Positions 24,520 to 34,078 of a DNA stretch of 64,000 bases are shown here, one piece after another. Made by a program: the position numbers and the translations under genes. Below the pieces are notes generated by a model that was not told the DNA's origin, searched no databases, and saw only the letters and a list, made by a program, of their open reading frames with translations. Source of the stretch: Penaeicola halotolerans (GTDB lineage: Bacteria; Bacteroidota; Bacteroidia; Cytophagales; Cyclobacteriaceae); contig NZ_JAEAGO010000001.1 in the NCBI RefSeq assembly GCF_016464625.1, positions 620,001 to 684,000 on the forward strand, given 5' to 3'. How positions within the stretch are numbered: the first letter of the stretch is position 1; each line of letters opens with the position of its first letter.

Positions 24520-26295
24520 ATGAAGCGTTTTTTTAGAATGTTTGATGAGATGGTCGATAGCCAAACTCAGCAAACGAATCTTCTGGAAAGTTCTCGAAAG
24601 CAAATGATATTTTTTGCTTCGATTTTAGCTTTATTGATTTGTCTGTTTCCTCTTAAGGCCATGTATGAATTGGGTCTTTTCATACATTTTTTCAGGGTAA
24701 TTATCTTGTTACTGGTTTCCACATTTAGTCTTTATTGGATCATCAAGACAGGTCGATATAGGTTACAAGCTCATTTGCTTTTGAGCTATGCGACCTTGTA
24801 TCTCATATCCAATATGATCGTGGTAGATTCAGATTATCTATTGGTAGGCACCCCTTTGTTGGGCTTATTGGTGATATCCTCGTTTTTTGTTTTGGGGCTA
24901 AAGTGGGGGTTATTTTACACCATCATCAATGTAATTCCAGCTATTATTAATAATTATCTGTTATGGAATGATCTCAAGCCAACATTCTCATTTGCTGAAA
25001 AACCAATATTAGAAGTCGAAATATTCATTTCTATTGCAGTGTTTGCTGTTTTGATCATCTGTTTAAATCTTTTGCAGAGGGCTTTCTTCAAAACCAATCT
25101 GCAGCTGAATGAAGCACTAGAAAATCAAAAGTTGCAAAACAAACTTCTCATTGATGCTAAGAAAAATGCTGAAGCATTGGCAGCTGCTAAGACAAATTTC
25201 TTGTCAGTAATGAGTCATGAGATCAGAACTCCACTGAATGCCGTGGTGGGGCTTTCTGGGATACTCCTTGAAAATAGTCAGTCAGAAGAGCAAAAAGAAG
25301 ACTTAACGATGTTAAAGTTTTCAGCAGAGAATTTACTCTTATTGATCAATAACATTCTGGATTTTAATAAACTAGAGTCTGGAGGATACCATCAGAAACT
25401 GAGGTATTTCGACTTGGTCGAAATGGTTAAATCTTTGATTTCTACTCAGGATATCATCAATGAGAAATCTCTAAAGATTAAGCTAGAGGTAGACCCTGAG
25501 ATCACATATGAGATCTACACAGATCCTATTTTACTCTTGCAAGTCATTCATAATTTGTTGAATAATGCTATTAAGTTCACTGATAATGGTCATGTCAAAG
25601 TCATCATCAAAGAAAATTTAAGGAATGAAGAGTCAACCAATCTCTTTATCATGATAGAAGACACTGGCATTGGGATACCAGCTGATAAGATTGAATTGCT
25701 TTTTAAAGATTATGCTCAAGTCTATGAAAAGGAAAAACTGCATAAATATGGAGGAACAGGTTTGGGGCTGGCCATAGTTAAAAAGATATTAGATATACTG
25801 GGAACAAATATCTATGTCAAAAGTGAAGAGGGGAAAGGCACTATGTTTTTCTTTGAAATGAGCATGCCATATAGATTCCCAGTAGAAAATAAGGAATTGA
25901 TCAGTGATCAAGTAATCGAAAAGCCCTTGCACGTTTTGATCGCTGAGGATAATCAAATTAATGTTTTAGTTATTAAGAAACATTTAAAATCAATAGAGGC
26001 GACTTTTGACATAGCTGAAAATGGCCTAGAGGCACTTGAAATGTCTCAGCGCAAAATCTATGATGTAATACTCATGGATATTCAAATGCCAGAAATGGAT
26101 GGAATTGAAGCATCTACAATGATCAGAAAAGATCCGCAAAACCCTAACCAAGCTACTCCGATCATCGCCCTAACAGCAGTGATTCTTGATGATCACAGAG
26201 ATCAGATGTTTGCTGCTGGTATTACAGATATGATGACTAAGCCTTTTAATTTTATAGATCTAAAGAATATGATCTATAAATCACTTAGAGCTTAA
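24520..26295 (+). CDS. Hybrid sensor histidine kinase with receiver domain
   Basis: 591 residues. The N-terminus has about six transmembrane helices with no large periplasmic loop, so the signal is probably sensed in or at the membrane. A coiled-coil linker leads to a HisKA domain with the phospho-acceptor H233 in SVMSHEIRTPLNAV, a HATPase_c domain (N-box IHNLLNNAIKFT, G-boxes EDTGIGIP and YGGTGLGLAI), and a C-terminal receiver domain with the phospho-acceptor D520 in ILMDIQMPEMDG. No DNA-binding output is attached. Its 3' end overlaps by four bases the convergent two-component gene, suggesting a local signalling cluster. Confidence 0.94.
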   Translation: MKRFFRMFDEMVDSQTQQTNLLESSRKQMIFFASILALLICLFPLKAMYELGLFIHFFRVIILLLVSTFSLYWIIKTGRYRLQAHLLLSYATLYLISNMIVVDSDYLLVGTPLLGLLVISSFFVLGLKWGLFYTIINVIPAIINNYLLWNDLKPTFSFAEKPILEVEIFISIAVFAVLIICLNLLQRAFFKTNLQLNEALENQKLQNKLLIDAKKNAEALAAAKTNFLSVMSHEIRTPLNAVVGLSGILLENSQSEEQKEDLTMLKFSAENLLLLINNILDFNKLESGGYHQKLRYFDLVEMVKSLISTQDIINEKSLKIKLEVDPEITYEIYTDPILLLQVIHNLLNNAIKFTDNGHVKVIIKENLRNEESTNLFIMIEDTGIGIPADKIELLFKDYAQVYEKEKLHKYGGTGLGLAIVKKILDILGTNIYVKSEEGKGTMFFFEMSMPYRFPVENKELISDQVIEKPLHVLIAEDNQINVLVIKKHLKSIEATFDIAENGLEALEMSQRKIYDVILMDIQMPEMDGIEASTMIRKDPQNPNQATPIIALTAVILDDHRDQMFAAGITDMMTKPFNFIDLKNMIYKSLRA

Positions 26296-27308
26296 GATTT
26301 GACTGAATGATGGATATGATCTGCTTTTTTTGCGATTTCATGGATGATTTCATCCATTTCTTTTCCTGATGATTTGATTAGTTGAAGGAGTTCTTTGATA
26401 GTATACTCTTCTATTTCGCCTACTTCATCGATCATGTTGATCAAGCCCATGATCCTAGCTAGTGGTGCGCGTACTTTGTGTGACTGTATCCAAGCGATTT
26501 CTTGCATTTTGGTGTTCTGAGTTTCGATAGCTCTGATATAATTACGTCTTTCAGTAATGTCATTGGCGAGCACCAGTTCTGCGGGGATGCCGTCAAAGTC
26601 TATTTGTGAAGCATGGATACTAACATAGATGATCTCTCCATTTTTCTTTTTATGACGGTAGACGTTTTTAGTTACTTCGTCTTGTATACTGAGGAAGTTT
26701 ATTCCCCCCTTTGATGGTATGATGTCTTCTTTAGGTCGTATATCTAGGATGGTCATAGAGAGGAACTCTTCATAAGAGTACCCATAATGCTTGATAGCAG
26801 CATTATTTACATCTAGAAACTTAAAAGTGCCAATTTCATATACCCACTTAGGAATTGGGCTCAATTGAAAGAGATCTCTGTAGCGCTTTTCTGAATGCTT
26901 TACTTGCTTATTGATCCGGGCTCTTTCAAGGTTATAAAGAATACTTTTGGTGAGATAGGAGGGTGTAAGTTCATCTTTGAGCAAGTAGTCAGATACTCCA
27001 AGGGATAGTGATTTGATACCAAACTCTTTATCTCCAAAACCCGTCAATACGATCAGAATTGTGTTTTCATTTTTGATATTGAGTACACGAGTGATCATGC
27101 TTTCTCCCTGCCCATCTGGGAGACTCAAGTCTAGTAAAATGACATCTATCTTGTTTTTGGCTGTCAGAAATGCTTCGGCTTCTCTCAGACATCTTTGATT
27201 ATATAACTCATATTGAAAAGAAGACTCCTTTAGATATTCTTCTATGATGACGAAGTCTCCTAAGTTATCTTCTATGACTAGTATAGAAAGCTTGTCTTTT
27301 GTACTCAT
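26292..27308 (-). CDS. Receiver-PAS protein with a histidine-kinase dimerisation helix but no ATPase domain
   Basis: 338 residues. Receiver domain (residues about 8-125, phospho-acceptor Asp in VILLDLSLPDGQGE), PAS domain (about 140-255, ending VLANDITERRN), then a helical segment with SHKVRAPLARIMGLINMID that looks like the H-box of a HisKA/DHp domain. The protein ends about 60 residues later with no HATPase_c domain, so it cannot phosphorylate itself. It may act as a phosphotransfer or docking partner for a kinase. It follows the single-domain response regulator by 4 bp and is probably co-expressed with it. Confidence 0.88.
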   Translation of the reverse strand: MSTKDKLSILVIEDNLGDFVIIEEYLKESSFQYELYNQRCLREAEAFLTAKNKIDVILLDLSLPDGQGESMITRVLNIKNENTILIVLTGFGDKEFGIKSLSLGVSDYLLKDELTPSYLTKSILYNLERARINKQVKHSEKRYRDLFQLSPIPKWVYEIGTFKFLDVNNAAIKHYGYSYEEFLSMTILDIRPKEDIIPSKGGINFLSIQDEVTKNVYRHKKKNGEIIYVSIHASQIDFDGIPAELVLANDITERRNYIRAIETQNTKMQEIAWIQSHKVRAPLARIMGLINMIDEVGEIEEYTIKELLQLIKSSGKEMDEIIHEIAKKADHIHHSVKS

Positions 27309-27312
27309 GTTA

Positions 27313-27744
27313 CTAAACTTGGGACGGTAATTTGACTAAAGAAACCCAGAAGTTTTCGATGGAAGTCACTACATCCATGAAGTCCTGTACTTCAATAGGT
27401 TTGCTAATATAGCAATTAGCGTAATTTTCATAAGATTTGATGATGTCACTTTCAGAAGATGAGGTGGTCAGCATGATCACAGGGATCGTCTTCAATTTGT
27501 CATCTGTTTTGATAGCTTTTAGCACTTCATGACCATTGAGTTTGGGCAGATTGACATCTAAAAGTATCAAATCTGGGAGTGAGGCGTCATTATATTCTGC
27601 TTCTTTTTTAAGAAAGCGCAAAGCCTCAGAGCCATCTCTGACGATACTTATCTGATTGGTAATCTTCCCTTCGTTGAGTGCTTCTGTAGTCAAAAGCAGG
27701 TCTCCTTCATTATCTTCTACCAGTAGTATGTGTATCGGTTTCAT
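27313..27744 (-). CDS. Single-domain response regulator, Rcp1-like
   Basis: 143 residues, one receiver domain and nothing else. Acidic pocket EDNEGD, phospho-acceptor Asp in LILLDVNLPKLNG, Thr/Ser in MLTTSS and Lys in ISKPIEVQDF. The LLVEDNEGDLLLTTEAL start and the long alpha4 region are typical of the Rcp1/CheY-like regulators paired with phytochrome-type or PAS kinases. It would pass phosphate between the kinases encoded nearby. First gene of a two-gene operon. Confidence 0.92.
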   Translation of the reverse strand: MKPIHILLVEDNEGDLLLTTEALNEGKITNQISIVRDGSEALRFLKKEAEYNDASLPDLILLDVNLPKLNGHEVLKAIKTDDKLKTIPVIMLTTSSSESDIIKSYENYANCYISKPIEVQDFMDVVTSIENFWVSLVKLPSQV

Positions 27745-27894
27745 GTATCGACTTTAAAATCACATTAAGGTAGTATAAAATTAAATTCTTTGGAAATAGA
27801 ATCGTCAACTTAATTCTTTCACATGTGAATTAAATAAATAGAAAATCTATGGGTGAAGTCCAGTATAGAAGTAGACCTTGGTATGGGAGTGAGG

Positions 27895-27930
27895 TAAAAA
27901 AAATAGTCTTTCATAAAGTATGAAAGACTA
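27895..27930 (-). terminator. Intrinsic terminator after tRNA-Arg
   Basis: Perfect 10-bp stem TAGTCTTTCA / TGAAAGACTA with a 7-base loop, then eight T on the minus strand. It begins directly after the tRNA CCA end. Confidence 0.85.
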
Positions 27931-27931
27931 C

Positions 27932-28008
27932 TGGTGCACTCGGAAGGATTCGAACCCTCAACCCTCGGAGCCGAAATCCGATATTCTATCCAGTTGAACT
28001 ACGAGTGC
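27932..28008 (-). tRNA. tRNA-Arg(UCG)
   Basis: Cloverleaf on the minus strand: acceptor GCACTCG pairing with CGAGTGC, D-arm, anticodon stem TCGGA/TCCGA around the loop TTTCGGC (anticodon UCG at 27972-27974), a 5-base variable loop, T-arm GAGGG TTCGAAT CCTTC, discriminator A and an encoded CCA. It follows sucC with a hairpin between them. Confidence 0.95.
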
Positions 28009-28012
28009 TAAC

Positions 28013-28044
28013 AAAAGCAGCGTTATCAAGACGCTGCTTTTTTA
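28013..28044. terminator. Hairpin terminator between sucC and tRNA-Arg
   Basis: Perfect 11-bp stem AAAAGCAGCGT / ACGCTGCTTTT with a 7-base loop. T-runs exist on both strands. It would end sucC transcription just before the tRNA or mark a processing point. Confidence 0.75.
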
Positions 28045-28064
28045 ATATCAGAAAGAAAAGAAAC

Positions 28065-29285
28065 TTAAGCCTGAGCAGCTAATACTTCTTGTACTTTAAG
28101 CGCTGCATCTTTAAGGACTACTGCAGAGAACACCTTGAGACCAGACTCATCGATGATTCTAGCACCTTCTTCCGCATTGGTACCTTGTAGACGAACGATG
28201 ATAGGAACTTTGATATCACCGATCTTCTTATAAGCTTCTACTACACCATTGGCTATTCTATCGCATCTTACGATACCACCAAATACATTGATAAGGATCG
28301 CTTTTACGTTAGGGTCTTTTAAGATAATTCTAAATCCAGCCTCTACAGTCTGAGCATTGGCTCCTCCACCTACGTCAAGGAAGTTGGCAGGTTCACCACC
28401 AGAAAGTTTGATGATATCCATCGTAGCCATCGCAAGACCCGCACCATTGACCATGCAGCCTACGTTACCATCTAGTTTTACATAGTTGAGTCCACTTTCA
28501 CCAGCTTCTACTTCCAATGGATCCTCTTCAGAAAGATCTCTCAGCGCAGCTAGGTCTTTATGTCTATAAAGCGCATTGTCATCAAGATTCACTTTAGCAT
28601 CTACTGCAAGGATCTTATTATCAGATGTCTTCAATACTGGGTTGATCTCAAACATTGAAGAGTCTGTACCCAAGTATGCATTATAAAGGGCTGTGATGAA
28701 TTTCACCATTTCTTTAAATGCGTCACCTTCTAGACCTAGTTTGAAAGCTACTTTTCTAGCTTGAAAACCTTGAAGACCTACTTTAGGATCGATCCACTCT
28801 TTGAAGATTTTATCTGGCGTATGCTCAGCTACTTCTTCTATATCCATACCACCTTCTGTAGAAGCCATGATGACATTGCATCCTTTAGCTCTGTCTAGTA
28901 GGATAGATACATAGTACTCTTTAGGATCTGACTCTCCAGGATAGTACACATCCTGAGCGATCAATACTTTATTCACTTTTTTGCCTTCAGCTCCTGTCTG
29001 ATGTGTCACCAATGTGCCACCTAGGATGTTGCCAGCTTTAGTAGGTACTTCGTCTAGACTTTTTGCTAGTACGACACCGTTTGAGCCAGTTTCATTGATT
29101 TTACCTTTGCCTCGACCACCAGCATGGATTTGAGCTTTGATCACAAACCATGACGTGCCTGTTTCAGCATTCAATTTTTTAGCGGCAGCTGCAGCGGCCT
29201 CAGGTGTATCAGCTACGATACCCTCCTGAATCCTCACTCCATAGCCTTTCAGAATCTCTTTAGCTTGGTATTCGTGTATGTTCAT
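28065..29285 (-). CDS. sucC: Succinyl-CoA ligase (ADP-forming) beta subunit
   Basis: TCA-cycle enzyme subunit joining succinate and CoA with ATP/ADP. 406 residues, normal length. Starts MNIHEYQAKEILKGYGV, ATP-grasp region with KAQIHAGGRGKGK, and the C-terminal CoA-ligase part with NVFGGIVRCDRIANGVVEA and VRLQGTNAEEGARII. The alpha subunit gene is not in the window. Single gene with its own terminator. Confidence 0.97.
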   Translation of the reverse strand: MNIHEYQAKEILKGYGVRIQEGIVADTPEAAAAAAKKLNAETGTSWFVIKAQIHAGGRGKGKINETGSNGVVLAKSLDEVPTKAGNILGGTLVTHQTGAEGKKVNKVLIAQDVYYPGESDPKEYYVSILLDRAKGCNVIMASTEGGMDIEEVAEHTPDKIFKEWIDPKVGLQGFQARKVAFKLGLEGDAFKEMVKFITALYNAYLGTDSSMFEINPVLKTSDNKILAVDAKVNLDDNALYRHKDLAALRDLSEEDPLEVEAGESGLNYVKLDGNVGCMVNGAGLAMATMDIIKLSGGEPANFLDVGGGANAQTVEAGFRIILKDPNVKAILINVFGGIVRCDRIANGVVEAYKKIGDIKVPIIVRLQGTNAEEGARIIDESGLKVFSAVVLKDAALKVQEVLAAQA

Positions 29286-29443
29286 CCTATTGAAATTTTT
29301 GCCCGAATCTACTGCGGAAAGCCCGAAGTTTCAAGGATTGTCTAGAGCTTTTTTGAAAATACTGATAATTACATGAAATTGAGCTCTTGGTTAGTCTGAT
29401 TGTCTATATTTACTTTTTGTAAGTCTTAAAACTGAGAGTAGAA

Positions 29444-30094
29444 GTGCTTAAAACAGAGAATATCCATAAAAATTACGGTGAACTTCACGTATTGAAGGGA
29501 ATCGATCTGATGATCAAACAAGCAGAAGTAGTTTCTATCGTGGGAGCTTCAGGTGCTGGTAAGAGTACCTTACTTCATATACTAGGAACACTCGACAAGC
29601 CTGATGAGGGAAGTGTGTGGCTCCATGATACGGATATCAGCAAGCTTAAAGGAGATAAACTGGCCAAGTATCGAAATGAGCACATGGGTTTTGTATTCCA
29701 GTTTCACAACTTACTTCCTGAGTTTACCGCTCAAGAAAATGTGATGATTCCTGGTTTGATCGGTAAGAAAAATGAGAAGGAGCTGTTGAAAAAATCAAAG
29801 GAGATGTTTGAGCTTTTGGGAATTAGTGATCGACTGACTCACAAGCCTGCTGAGCTTTCAGGAGGAGAACAACAAAGAGTAGCGGTCGCTCGAGCCTTGA
29901 TCAATGATCCTGCTATAGTATTTGCCGATGAGCCATCTGGAAATTTAGATTCCAAAAATGCGCAGGAACTGCATCAGCTATTTTTCAAACTCAGAGATGA
30001 ACTTAAGCAGACTTTTGTGATCGTGACGCACAATCCTGAGTTAGCCGATATGGCTGATCGTAAGCTAACGATCGTAGACGGAAGAGTGCTTTAA
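29444..30094 (+). CDS. lolD: LolD-like ABC transporter ATP-binding protein
   Basis: 216 residues. Walker A GASGAGKST, signature LSGGEQQR, Walker B IVFADEPSGNLD and H-loop VTHN. The MacB/LolD-subfamily features (GFVFQFHNLLPEFTAQENV and PSGNLDS) point to export of lipoproteins from the inner membrane, energising a LolCE-type permease that is not encoded nearby. Start is GTG at 29444. It converges with the 3-hydroxyacyl-CoA dehydrogenase gene, overlapping by four bases. Subfamily call is good; exact substrate is inferred. Confidence 0.88.
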   Translation: MLKTENIHKNYGELHVLKGIDLMIKQAEVVSIVGASGAGKSTLLHILGTLDKPDEGSVWLHDTDISKLKGDKLAKYRNEHMGFVFQFHNLLPEFTAQENVMIPGLIGKKNEKELLKKSKEMFELLGISDRLTHKPAELSGGEQQRVAVARALINDPAIVFADEPSGNLDSKNAQELHQLFFKLRDELKQTFVIVTHNPELADMADRKLTIVDGRVL

Positions 30095-30981
30095 GGTTTT
30101 AAAAACTCAGGCTCCTTATAAGCTGGTTTTGGATATCTATAGAAGCCTTCTCCTGATTTCTCTCCTAGTTTACCTTGTTCGATGTAAGTTTGGAGCAATT
30201 CAGCGAATTTTTGAGATGCAGGATCTTTTTTGTGGCTGACTACATGCCAAGCAGTATCTAATCCTATGCTATCAAGTATGGCAAAAGGGCCCATCGGCAT
30301 ATGAAAGTTTCCCATCCAAGAGCGATCGATGTCTTCGACTGTAGCAATACCACTAGAGAGGAGTTTGCCAGCAGCTCCTAGAAAAGCTAAAAGCATGAAG
30401 TTGAATACATAACCTGGAGACTCTCTTTCCATCACGATAGGAATTTGTTCTAGTGTCCGCCCGAAATCAGCCAAAAGAGGGATGATCTTTGGGTCGGTCA
30501 AAGGATGCGGCATGACATCGACTACCTTGGCATAAAAGACATCATGAAAATGCAATGCACAGAACTTATCTGGCCTGCCTGTCGCTTCTGCCATCATAGA
30601 GGGAAGGAGATAGGAAGTGTTGGTAGTGAATATCGTGTGTTTTGGTGCCAAAGTGCTCATAGATTTCCAGACCTTGAGCTTAATATCCAAATCCTCGGTC
30701 ACAGATTCACTAATTAGATCCACTTGAGCTACTTCATTGATGTCATTCGTAAAGTGTAATCGGTTTAGTGCCTTATCAGCCGAGTCTTGGGTAATACTTT
30801 TAGCCTTTATAAGTTGCTTTAAGATCTTCTCATGCCACTTTTTGGCAGAGTCGATAGCTGTAGGGTTGATTTCGTAGATGATCGTTTCGTATCCGCTAAT
30901 AGCAGATTGTAATCCTACTCTGAGACCAAGGGTACCTGCACCGAGTATGCCTATTTTTTTGATGTCTACCAGTTGCATCAT
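30091..30981 (-). CDS. 3-hydroxyacyl-CoA dehydrogenase
   Basis: 296 residues. N-terminal NAD-binding Rossmann domain with GAGTLGLRVGLQ, then the C-terminal 3HCDH dimerisation domain (ESPGYVFNFMLLAFLGAAGKLLSSGIATVEDIDRSWMGN). The catalytic His region reads HFHDVFYAKVVDV where most relatives have HFFNP, so an Asp replaces the usual Asn. It would oxidise a 3-hydroxyacyl-CoA to the 3-keto form. Last gene of the operon with the APH phosphotransferase, acyl-CoA dehydrogenase and SDR, overlapping the previous gene by four bases. Confidence 0.9.
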   Translation of the reverse strand: MMQLVDIKKIGILGAGTLGLRVGLQSAISGYETIIYEINPTAIDSAKKWHEKILKQLIKAKSITQDSADKALNRLHFTNDINEVAQVDLISESVTEDLDIKLKVWKSMSTLAPKHTIFTTNTSYLLPSMMAEATGRPDKFCALHFHDVFYAKVVDVMPHPLTDPKIIPLLADFGRTLEQIPIVMERESPGYVFNFMLLAFLGAAGKLLSSGIATVEDIDRSWMGNFHMPMGPFAILDSIGLDTAWHVVSHKKDPASQKFAELLQTYIEQGKLGEKSGEGFYRYPKPAYKEPEFLKP

Positions 30982-32057
30982 GATTTATTCAATTGAGAAA
31001 TTCTGTTGAGTTTGATAGCTTTTGAGGCATTATGGCCACAAGCTTTTACCACATGAATTAAGTCAGCAAAGCGCTTATCTTGTGTTAAACCCATTTTATA
31101 TCGTGCATAGATTTGTTGGGCGATCACAGCTACTTTAAATGTGCCAAAGACGTAGTAAAAGACAATATTGTCTAACTTGATATTGCTCTTGGTTTGATAC
31201 CTATCTACTACTTGTTCCCTATTAAGATTGCCAGGGAGCCATGTCAGATTAAAAGGTTTCAGTGCAGGGTGGTCTTCTGTCTCTGCCCAATAGGCTAGGG
31301 AAGTACCAAGATCCATCAATGGATCACCTATTGTACACATTTCCCAGTCCAGTACTGCCATGATATCATCAATTTGCTTAGGATTAAGCACCAAATTATC
31401 ATACTTGTAGTCATTGTGAATAAGTGCAATACCTGTTTCACTTACTATTTGAGATTTCATCCAGTCCATCACCATATTTAATGAATTGATATCATCCGTA
31501 GCTGCTTTTTCATATCTTCCAATCCAACCGCTTACTTGTCTAGAGACATAACCTTCAGGTTTGCCGATAGACGCTAAAGGAGTATCTATAACTTGAATTT
31601 GATGTAGAGCAGAGAGATTATCTATGCAACTGATTGATAAAGCTTTCAGATCACCTTGATTCAATGCTAATCCGTCTGGTATTTTATTTCTTAAAATAAC
31701 CCCTTCTACTCTTTGCATGAGGTAAAACTCAGCACCAATGATGGAAGTATCAGCACAATAATGAATGGGTTTGGGAGCTTTTGGATAGACATCATGTAGA
31801 AGTTGTAGTATGTCAAACTCCCTCTTCATATCATGAGCAGACTTGATATTGGCTCCTATTGGAGGTCTTCTGAGCACAAAAGAGTCAGTCAGCGTGTTGA
31901 CTTGATAAGTAAGGTTAGAAAAGCCACCAGGATACTGTAAGATCTCAAGTTGACGCACATCTATCTCCGTATTTTCTGTCAAATACTTTCTTAGCTTATC
32001 CTCAGAGATATGCTCACCTTCTCGCACTTTTGTAGCTTGATCGATATTTCCTTGCAT
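30978..32057 (-). CDS. APH-type phosphotransferase (ACAD10/11 and LvaA-like)
   Basis: 359 residues, aminoglycoside phosphotransferase/choline kinase fold. Seen are the nucleotide-binding region SFVLRRPPIG, the catalytic loop ALIHNDYKYDNLVLNP with HxD and N, and the metal-binding AVLDWEMCTIGDPLMDLG. This subfamily is fused to acyl-CoA dehydrogenase in animal ACAD10/11 and occurs beside it in bacteria, where LvaA of Pseudomonas putida acts in 4-hydroxyacyl-CoA catabolism. The acyl-CoA dehydrogenase gene lies immediately upstream with no gap. Function as a hydroxyacyl-CoA kinase is inferred. Confidence 0.9.
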   Translation of the reverse strand: MQGNIDQATKVREGEHISEDKLRKYLTENTEIDVRQLEILQYPGGFSNLTYQVNTLTDSFVLRRPPIGANIKSAHDMKREFDILQLLHDVYPKAPKPIHYCADTSIIGAEFYLMQRVEGVILRNKIPDGLALNQGDLKALSISCIDNLSALHQIQVIDTPLASIGKPEGYVSRQVSGWIGRYEKAATDDINSLNMVMDWMKSQIVSETGIALIHNDYKYDNLVLNPKQIDDIMAVLDWEMCTIGDPLMDLGTSLAYWAETEDHPALKPFNLTWLPGNLNREQVVDRYQTKSNIKLDNIVFYYVFGTFKVAVIAQQIYARYKMGLTQDKRFADLIHVVKACGHNASKAIKLNRISQLNKS

Positions 32058-33254
32058 TTACTTTTCTTTTGAGATGTATGACTTCAATATCTTTCTTGCC
32101 AAAACTGATTTGTGCACCTCATCTGGCCCATCATAGATCCTAGCTCCACGCTCATGTCTGTACCAAAAGGATAGGACGGTATCATCAGTGATACCAAGCG
32201 CTCCATGTACTTGTATCGCACGATCTAGTACTTTCATCAAGATATCTGCGACATAGAATTTGATGGTTGAAATTTGCTCTCTAACTGCCTTTGCGCCTTT
32301 ATCTTGCATATCTTGAGCGGTGTGCAGTACCATGAAGCGAGCAGCATTGATTTCTGCGCGACTTTCTGCGATCCAGTTTTGAATAGTTTGTTGATTAGCG
32401 AGTGGCTGTCCAGGCTGCAACATTCTAGTAGCCGCTCTTTGGCACATGAGGTCAAATGCACGCTCGCATATACCTATCCATCGCATGCAGTGATGGATAC
32501 GCCCAGGACCTAGTCGTTCTTGCGCCAGTGCAAAACCTTCTCCTTCTCTACCAATTAGATTATTTTTCGGAACTCTACAATTTTCATACTTTACTTCTGC
32601 ATGGCTCATATAATCAGCCCCTTCTTCTCCCATGATAGAGATGTTTCTTACTAGTTTGAAGCCCGGATTATCGGTAGGTACGAGGAGCATACTGGCCTTT
32701 TCATAAGGGTTGTCTGCATCAGGGTTGGTGATAGCCATGACTATAGCAAAGGCTGAACCGTCAGCGGATGAGGTGAACCATTTATGACCATTGATGAGAT
32801 AGTCATCTCCCTCTTTGACAGCTTTAGTAGCCATGAATACAGGATTTGAACCTGCAAAATCAGGCTCTGTCATAGAGAAGCAAGATCTGATGTCTCCTTG
32901 CATCAGTGGTTTTAAGTACATTGATTTGATCTCTTCAGAAGCAAATTGATGCAAAAGCTCCATATTGCCTATATCAGGTGCTTGACAGTTGAAAATATAG
33001 TGGCCAATAGGAGAGGTGCCTAGCACTTCACTTATCTGAGCGAACTCTACTAGGCTAAGTCCAAGGCCTCCATCCACTTTCTCTAGATGTGGTGCCCATA
33101 AGTTTTGAGACTTGACTTCATTTCTAAGCTTGGATAAAAGTGGTAGAGATTTCTTAAAATCCTTCAAAACTTCAAGCTCTATAGGATAGATTTTTTGAAT
33201 TAAAAATCGCCTATATTGTTCTTTAAGTGACTTGATATGAGGGGTTTCAAACAT
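32058..33254 (-). CDS. Acyl-CoA dehydrogenase, ACAD10/11-like
   Basis: 398 residues, flavin-dependent acyl-CoA dehydrogenase family. Visible are CFSMTEPDFAGSNP, INGHKWFTSSADGSAFAIVM, GPGRIHHCMRWIGICERAF and QVHGALGITDDTVLSFWYRHERGARIYDGPDEVH. The GPGRIHHCMR and RIYDGPDEVH stretches are typical of the ACAD10/11 branch, which in animals is fused to an APH kinase domain; here the two are separate neighbouring genes. Probably acts on long or modified acyl-CoAs. In the operon after the SDR gene (40-bp gap). Confidence 0.93.
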   Translation of the reverse strand: MFETPHIKSLKEQYRRFLIQKIYPIELEVLKDFKKSLPLLSKLRNEVKSQNLWAPHLEKVDGGLGLSLVEFAQISEVLGTSPIGHYIFNCQAPDIGNMELLHQFASEEIKSMYLKPLMQGDIRSCFSMTEPDFAGSNPVFMATKAVKEGDDYLINGHKWFTSSADGSAFAIVMAITNPDADNPYEKASMLLVPTDNPGFKLVRNISIMGEEGADYMSHAEVKYENCRVPKNNLIGREGEGFALAQERLGPGRIHHCMRWIGICERAFDLMCQRAATRMLQPGQPLANQQTIQNWIAESRAEINAARFMVLHTAQDMQDKGAKAVREQISTIKFYVADILMKVLDRAIQVHGALGITDDTVLSFWYRHERGARIYDGPDEVHKSVLARKILKSYISKEK

Positions 33255-33294
33255 TATTTTAGAATTATAGTCAAGTAATTTAACTTTTGTTTAA

Positions 33295-34062
33295 TCAAAT
33301 GGTAAATCCACCATCAGCAGTGAATACTGCACCTGTGCTATAGGCAGAAGCATCAGCTGCTAAGTAAAGACAAAGTGCTGCAACTTCCTCTGGAGTACCG
33401 ATTCGTTTGATAGGAAGTGCCTTCATCATCATTTGCATTACTTTGTCGTTGGTCCAAAGTGCTTCACTAAATTTCGTTTTGATCAAACCGGGACAGATCG
33501 TATTGACGCGAATATTATCATCTCCCCATTCTTTGGCTAGCACTTTGGAAAGTGAGATCAGGGCTGCTTTACTCATGGAGTATATTCCCAAACCATGCTC
33601 TGGACTGATCCCACCTACAGAACTGATATTGATAATCGAACCTGACTTTTTAGCTTTTAGTGTAGGATAGGCGGCCTTGGCTATTTCAAATGGACCCTTG
33701 ACATTGACCGCCATGATTTTATCAAATGCTTCTTCAGATGTGTCGTGGACTGGCCCAAAGACTGGATTTGTAGCGGCATTATTGATGATGATGTCTATCG
33801 TACCAAAGTGTGCAATCGTATCAGAGACTAGCTTTCTGGCATCTTCCATATCGCCTACATTACAAGCGATGGCGTATGCCTCTCCACCTGATTGGTTGAT
33901 TTTTTCGGCTACGGCTTTTACAGCATCGATCTTACGGCTAGACACAACTACTTTGGCGCCAGCTTGTGCTAAAAATAAGGCAGCAGCTTCTCCTATGCCC
34001 TTTGATGCTCCTGTGATGAGTGCAACTTTTCCTTTGAGGTCAAATAGTGTCTGAAAATTCAT
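33295..34062 (-). CDS. Short-chain dehydrogenase/reductase
   Basis: 255 residues from the ATG at 34062; a longer frame from 34122 overlaps the tetR gene and is not needed. Classical SDR: cofactor motif TGASKGIG, NNAA-type NNAATNP, catalytic Ser in NISSVGGIS, Tyr and Lys in YSMSKAAL, and C-terminal PGLIKTKFSEALW. It would oxidise or reduce a hydroxyl on an acyl intermediate in the same pathway as its operon partners. Starts 16 bp after the TetR stop. Confidence 0.92.
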   Translation of the reverse strand: MNFQTLFDLKGKVALITGASKGIGEAAALFLAQAGAKVVVSSRKIDAVKAVAEKINQSGGEAYAIACNVGDMEDARKLVSDTIAHFGTIDIIINNAATNPVFGPVHDTSEEAFDKIMAVNVKGPFEIAKAAYPTLKAKKSGSIINISSVGGISPEHGLGIYSMSKAALISLSKVLAKEWGDDNIRVNTICPGLIKTKFSEALWTNDKVMQMMMKALPIKRIGTPEEVAALCLYLAADASAYSTGAVFTADGGFTI

Positions 34063-34078
34063 ATTGTTTGTTTTTTGA

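Noticed and set aside
27932-28008. tRNA-Arg as an integration site of a second element
   Set aside because: No integrase, no repeated tRNA end and ordinary core genes on both sides.
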